64,000 nucleotides of DNA from Saprospiraceae bacterium (GTDB lineage Bacteria > Bacteroidota > Bacteroidia > Chitinophagales > Saprospiraceae), in NCBI GenBank assembly GCA_016716185.1, contig JADJWV010000002.1, forward strand, positions 1,340,501-1,404,500, read 5' to 3'. The translations under genes were made by a program, and so were the position numbers. Under the pieces are notes generated by a model. The model ran no database searches, was not told the DNA's origin, and worked only from the letters and a program-made list of their open reading frames with translations. Position 1 is the stretch's first letter; each line of letters starts with the position of its first letter. Of this stretch, positions 61,833 through 64,000 are shown piece after piece.

Positions 61833-63232
61833 ATGTCAGTTGCAAACAATCCACTATAGAAAGACAAATACAAATTGATGGAATTGGGCTTCATACGGGT
61901 TCATTTGTCAGTATGACCTTTCAGCCGGCTCCGGAAAACCACGGTGTTCGGTTTCAAAGAATGGATCTGGAAGGCCAACCCGTCATTCTTGCAGATATTT
62001 CTAAAGTTATCTCAACAAACCGGGGAACCACGCTTCAGGAAGGCGAAGCCCAGGTATGGACTGTTGAACATGTTTTGTCGGCGTTGGTAGGATTACAGAT
62101 CGATAATATTCTGATCCTTTTGAACGGCCCTGAAATTCCCATTAAGGACGGCAGTGCAATCGACTTTGTTAACGCTTTGGAATCGGCTGGCAGAGTTTAC
62201 CAGGATGCCACAAGGGAGTATTTTAAAATTACAGAGCCCATTTCTTTTGAAGACCCGGAAACCGGAGCAGAATTTTTAGCAATGCCATCCGACAAGCTGG
62301 AAGTTACCACCATGATCGATTTTCATTCGAAGATCATCGCACCACAATATGCCAGCCTGGATCGCATAGAAGATTACAAAACGGAAATAGCTCCTTGCAG
62401 AACTTTTGTTTTTCTTCACGAACTCGAAAAACTGATCGATCAAAATTTGATTAAAGGTGGTGATTTGAATAATGCCATCGTCATCGTCGACCGGATGATG
62501 AATCAGGAGGAGTTGGATCAACTGGCGAGGAAACTAAACAAGCCCAGTGTCAAAGTTGAAAAAGAAGGGGTGTTGAATACTATCAAATTGTATTTCGACA
62601 ACGAGCCCGCGCGGCACAAATTGCTGGATGTGCTCGGAGATCTTGCGCTGGTTGGTAAGCCCATTATAGGAAACATCCTCACCAAGAAACCCGGGCATAA
62701 ACTCAACGTAGAGTTTGCCAAGATTCTCAAGAAAAAAATGATCGAGCAACGCCGATTGTCGGGGATGCCTGTTTATGATCCCGACAAACCCGCAGTTTAC
62801 GATATCGAGCAAATAAAAGGCTTGTTGCCCCACCGGTATCCTTTTTTATTGCTGGATAAGGTCATCGAGCTGAGTGAAAAACAAGTTGTTGGAATTAAAA
62901 ATATTACCGGCAATGAAGCTTTTTTTGAAGGCCATTTTCCTGGGAATCCCGTTTTTCCCGGGGTGCTTCAAATTGAAGCATTGGCCCAAACGGGAGGCAT
63001 TTTGGCATTATCGAGCGTAGAAGACAAGGGGCAGTGGGATACCTATTTTCTAAAAATAGACAATGCCAGATTCAAGCAAAAAGTAGTACCCGGGGATACC
63101 TTAATTCTTAAAATGGAATTGGCCGCCCCTATCAGAAGAGGAATTGTTCAAATGCTTGGCACGGCTTATGTAGGAAGTAAAGTGGTTTGTGAAGCCGACT
63201 TAACCGCACAAATCGCGAAAAGAGGAACATGA
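61829..63232 (+). CDS. lpxC/fabZ: Bifunctional LpxC deacetylase and FabZ dehydratase
   Basis: One 467-residue protein joins two enzymes. Residues 1 to about 305 are LpxC, the zinc deacetylase that commits to lipid A synthesis: the zinc His in TVEHVLSALVG near residue 80 and the His and Asp in EPARHKLLDVLGDLAL near 250. Residues about 325-467 are FabZ, the 3-hydroxyacyl-ACP dehydratase of fatty acid synthesis, with LLPHRYPFLLLDKV and FEGHFPGNPVFPGVLQIEAL (catalytic His and Glu). The fusion is known in Bacteroidota. It overlaps lpxD and lpxA by 4 bp each (ATGA). Confidence 0.96.
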   Translation: MNVSCKQSTIERQIQIDGIGLHTGSFVSMTFQPAPENHGVRFQRMDLEGQPVILADISKVISTNRGTTLQEGEAQVWTVEHVLSALVGLQIDNILILLNGPEIPIKDGSAIDFVNALESAGRVYQDATREYFKITEPISFEDPETGAEFLAMPSDKLEVTTMIDFHSKIIAPQYASLDRIEDYKTEIAPCRTFVFLHELEKLIDQNLIKGGDLNNAIVIVDRMMNQEELDQLARKLNKPSVKVEKEGVLNTIKLYFDNEPARHKLLDVLGDLALVGKPIIGNILTKKPGHKLNVEFAKILKKKMIEQRRLSGMPVYDPDKPAVYDIEQIKGLLPHRYPFLLLDKVIELSEKQVVGIKNITGNEAFFEGHFPGNPVFPGVLQIEALAQTGGILALSSVEDKGQWDTYFLKIDNARFKQKVVPGDTLILKMELAAPIRRGIVQMLGTAYVGSKVVCEADLTAQIAKRGT

Positions 63233-64000
63233 ATTTAGTTCAGAGTAACATTCATCCCAATGCCAAAATTGGTCAGGGAACTGTCGTTGAGCCTTTTGCA
63301 ACCATCCAGGGGGATGTGATCATTGGCGAAAACTGCTGGATCGGTCCATATGTAACGATCATGGATGGCAGTAGAATTGGCAATAATTGCAAGGTCTTTC
63401 CCGGAGCTGTTGTTGGAGCCATTCCGCAAGATCTCAAATACGCAGGAGAAAACAGCTTGCTCGAGGTTGGAGATTATACGGTGATTCGCGAATGTTGTAC
63501 GCTCAACAGAGGAACAAAAGCTGCCATGACCACCAAGGTTGGATCCCGATGCCTGTTGATGGCCTATGTGCATGTTGCGCACGATTGTTTGGTTGGTAAT
63601 AACGTCATCCTGGCAAACAGTGTCAATCTGGCCGGGCATATTGAAATTGAGGATCACGCAATTGTTGGAGGGATGTCGGCCATACACCAATTTGTTAAAA
63701 TAGGGGCCCATGCCATGATCGGAGGAGGTTCTCTGGTTATGAAAGACGTGCCACCGTTTACCAAAGCTGCTAGAGATCCTCTTTCTTATGAGGGGATTAA
63801 TTCTATTGGATTAAAAAGAAGAGGTTTTTCTGTTGATCAGGTGAATCGCATTCACGAGATATACAGGTACATGTTTGTAAAATTCAAGAACATCGGCAAA
63901 GCGATCAAAGCAATAGAAGTGGAACTCCCTGATTCTCCTGAAAAGGACACCATTCTTGAATTTGTCAGAAATTCGAGCCGTGGGCTGATGAAAGGCTACA
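63229..64000 (+). CDS. lpxA: UDP-GlcNAc O-acyltransferase LpxA, cut by window end
   Basis: LpxA acylates UDP-GlcNAc in the first step of lipid A synthesis. Direct translation from the ATG at 63229 (ATGA overlap with the lpxC-fabZ stop) gives 257 codons without a stop before the window ends. It has the hexapeptide-repeat helix (HPNAKIGQGTVVEPFATI), the catalytic His in YVHVAHDCLVGNN near residue 123, GGMSAIHQFVKIG and the C-terminal GLKRRGFSVDQVNRIHEIY. Family length of about 255-262 means at most a few residues are missing. Confidence 0.96.
   Translation, partial: MNLVQSNIHPNAKIGQGTVVEPFATIQGDVIIGENCWIGPYVTIMDGSRIGNNCKVFPGAVVGAIPQDLKYAGENSLLEVGDYTVIRECCTLNRGTKAAMTTKVGSRCLLMAYVHVAHDCLVGNNVILANSVNLAGHIEIEDHAIVGGMSAIHQFVKIGAHAMIGGGSLVMKDVPPFTKAARDPLSYEGINSIGLKRRGFSVDQVNRIHEIYRYMFVKFKNIGKAIKAIEVELPDSPEKDTILEFVRNSSRGLMKGY

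Overview
The window is a chromosomal segment of a Gram-negative member of the Bacteroidota. The evidence is a type IX secretion (T9SS) locus with PorV, PorU, a PorP/SprF-like protein and GldJ, secreted proteins with T9SS-type C-terminal domains, a fused lpxC-fabZ gene, A-rich leaders without clear Shine-Dalgarno sequences, and many upstream TAnnTTTG boxes, the -7 element of Bacteroidota promoters. Placement near the Saprospiraceae is only an impression. No rRNA, tRNA, CRISPR array, prophage or intact insertion sequence was recognised.

Positions 39-17600 hold one long plus-strand run of translation genes: str end (rpsG, fusA), S10 cluster (rpsJ to rpsQ), spc cluster (rplN to secY, map, infA, rpmJ) and alpha cluster (rpsM, rpsK, rpsD, rpoA, rplQ), closed by a strong intrinsic terminator. 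Several starts were corrected (rplC to a GTG at 3094, rpsQ, rplF, rplE), and the 38-codon rpmJ was found by reading the sequence directly. carA, eno, a DivIC/FtsB-like gene and sucD follow, ending at 21371.

Positions 21372-28700 are looser: repeat-filled spacers, a carotenoid hydroxylase (crtZ), a large NtrY-like histidine kinase, the RNase P RNA gene with promoter and terminator, a 22-bp minisatellite and a heptamer array that runs up to the porV stop codon.

Positions 27443-36647 form the secretion and envelope locus: porV and porU on the minus strand, PorP/SprF-like, gldJ and murF on the plus strand. PorU is the sortase that removes C-terminal signals, PorV its outer-membrane partner, and GldJ a lipoprotein of the machinery. 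Two likely clients of the system lie at 49529-52759 and 54875-56287.

Positions 36637-49267 carry mixed housekeeping genes: a degenerate arginase-fold protein, an amino-acid dehydrogenase, an OmpA-family protein, a DHFR-like reductase, a 2-oxoacid dehydrogenase E2, recR, a composite glycosyltransferase, an M20 peptidase, a sigma-54-type response regulator without a DNA-binding domain, and a LOG-family enzyme. Positions 49529-60702 are all on the minus strand (secreted proteins, a porin candidate, fabI, recN, a GT-C/TPR protein). Positions 60798-64000 hold the lipid A genes lpxD, lpxC-fabZ and lpxA, coupled by 4-bp overlaps; lpxA runs off the window.

No clearly new multi-gene system is visible. 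The best leads are the response regulator cut off where its helix-turn-helix should start, the composite glycosyltransferase, the degenerate arginase-fold gene, the repeat families, and the murF start that sits directly on a terminator T-tract.
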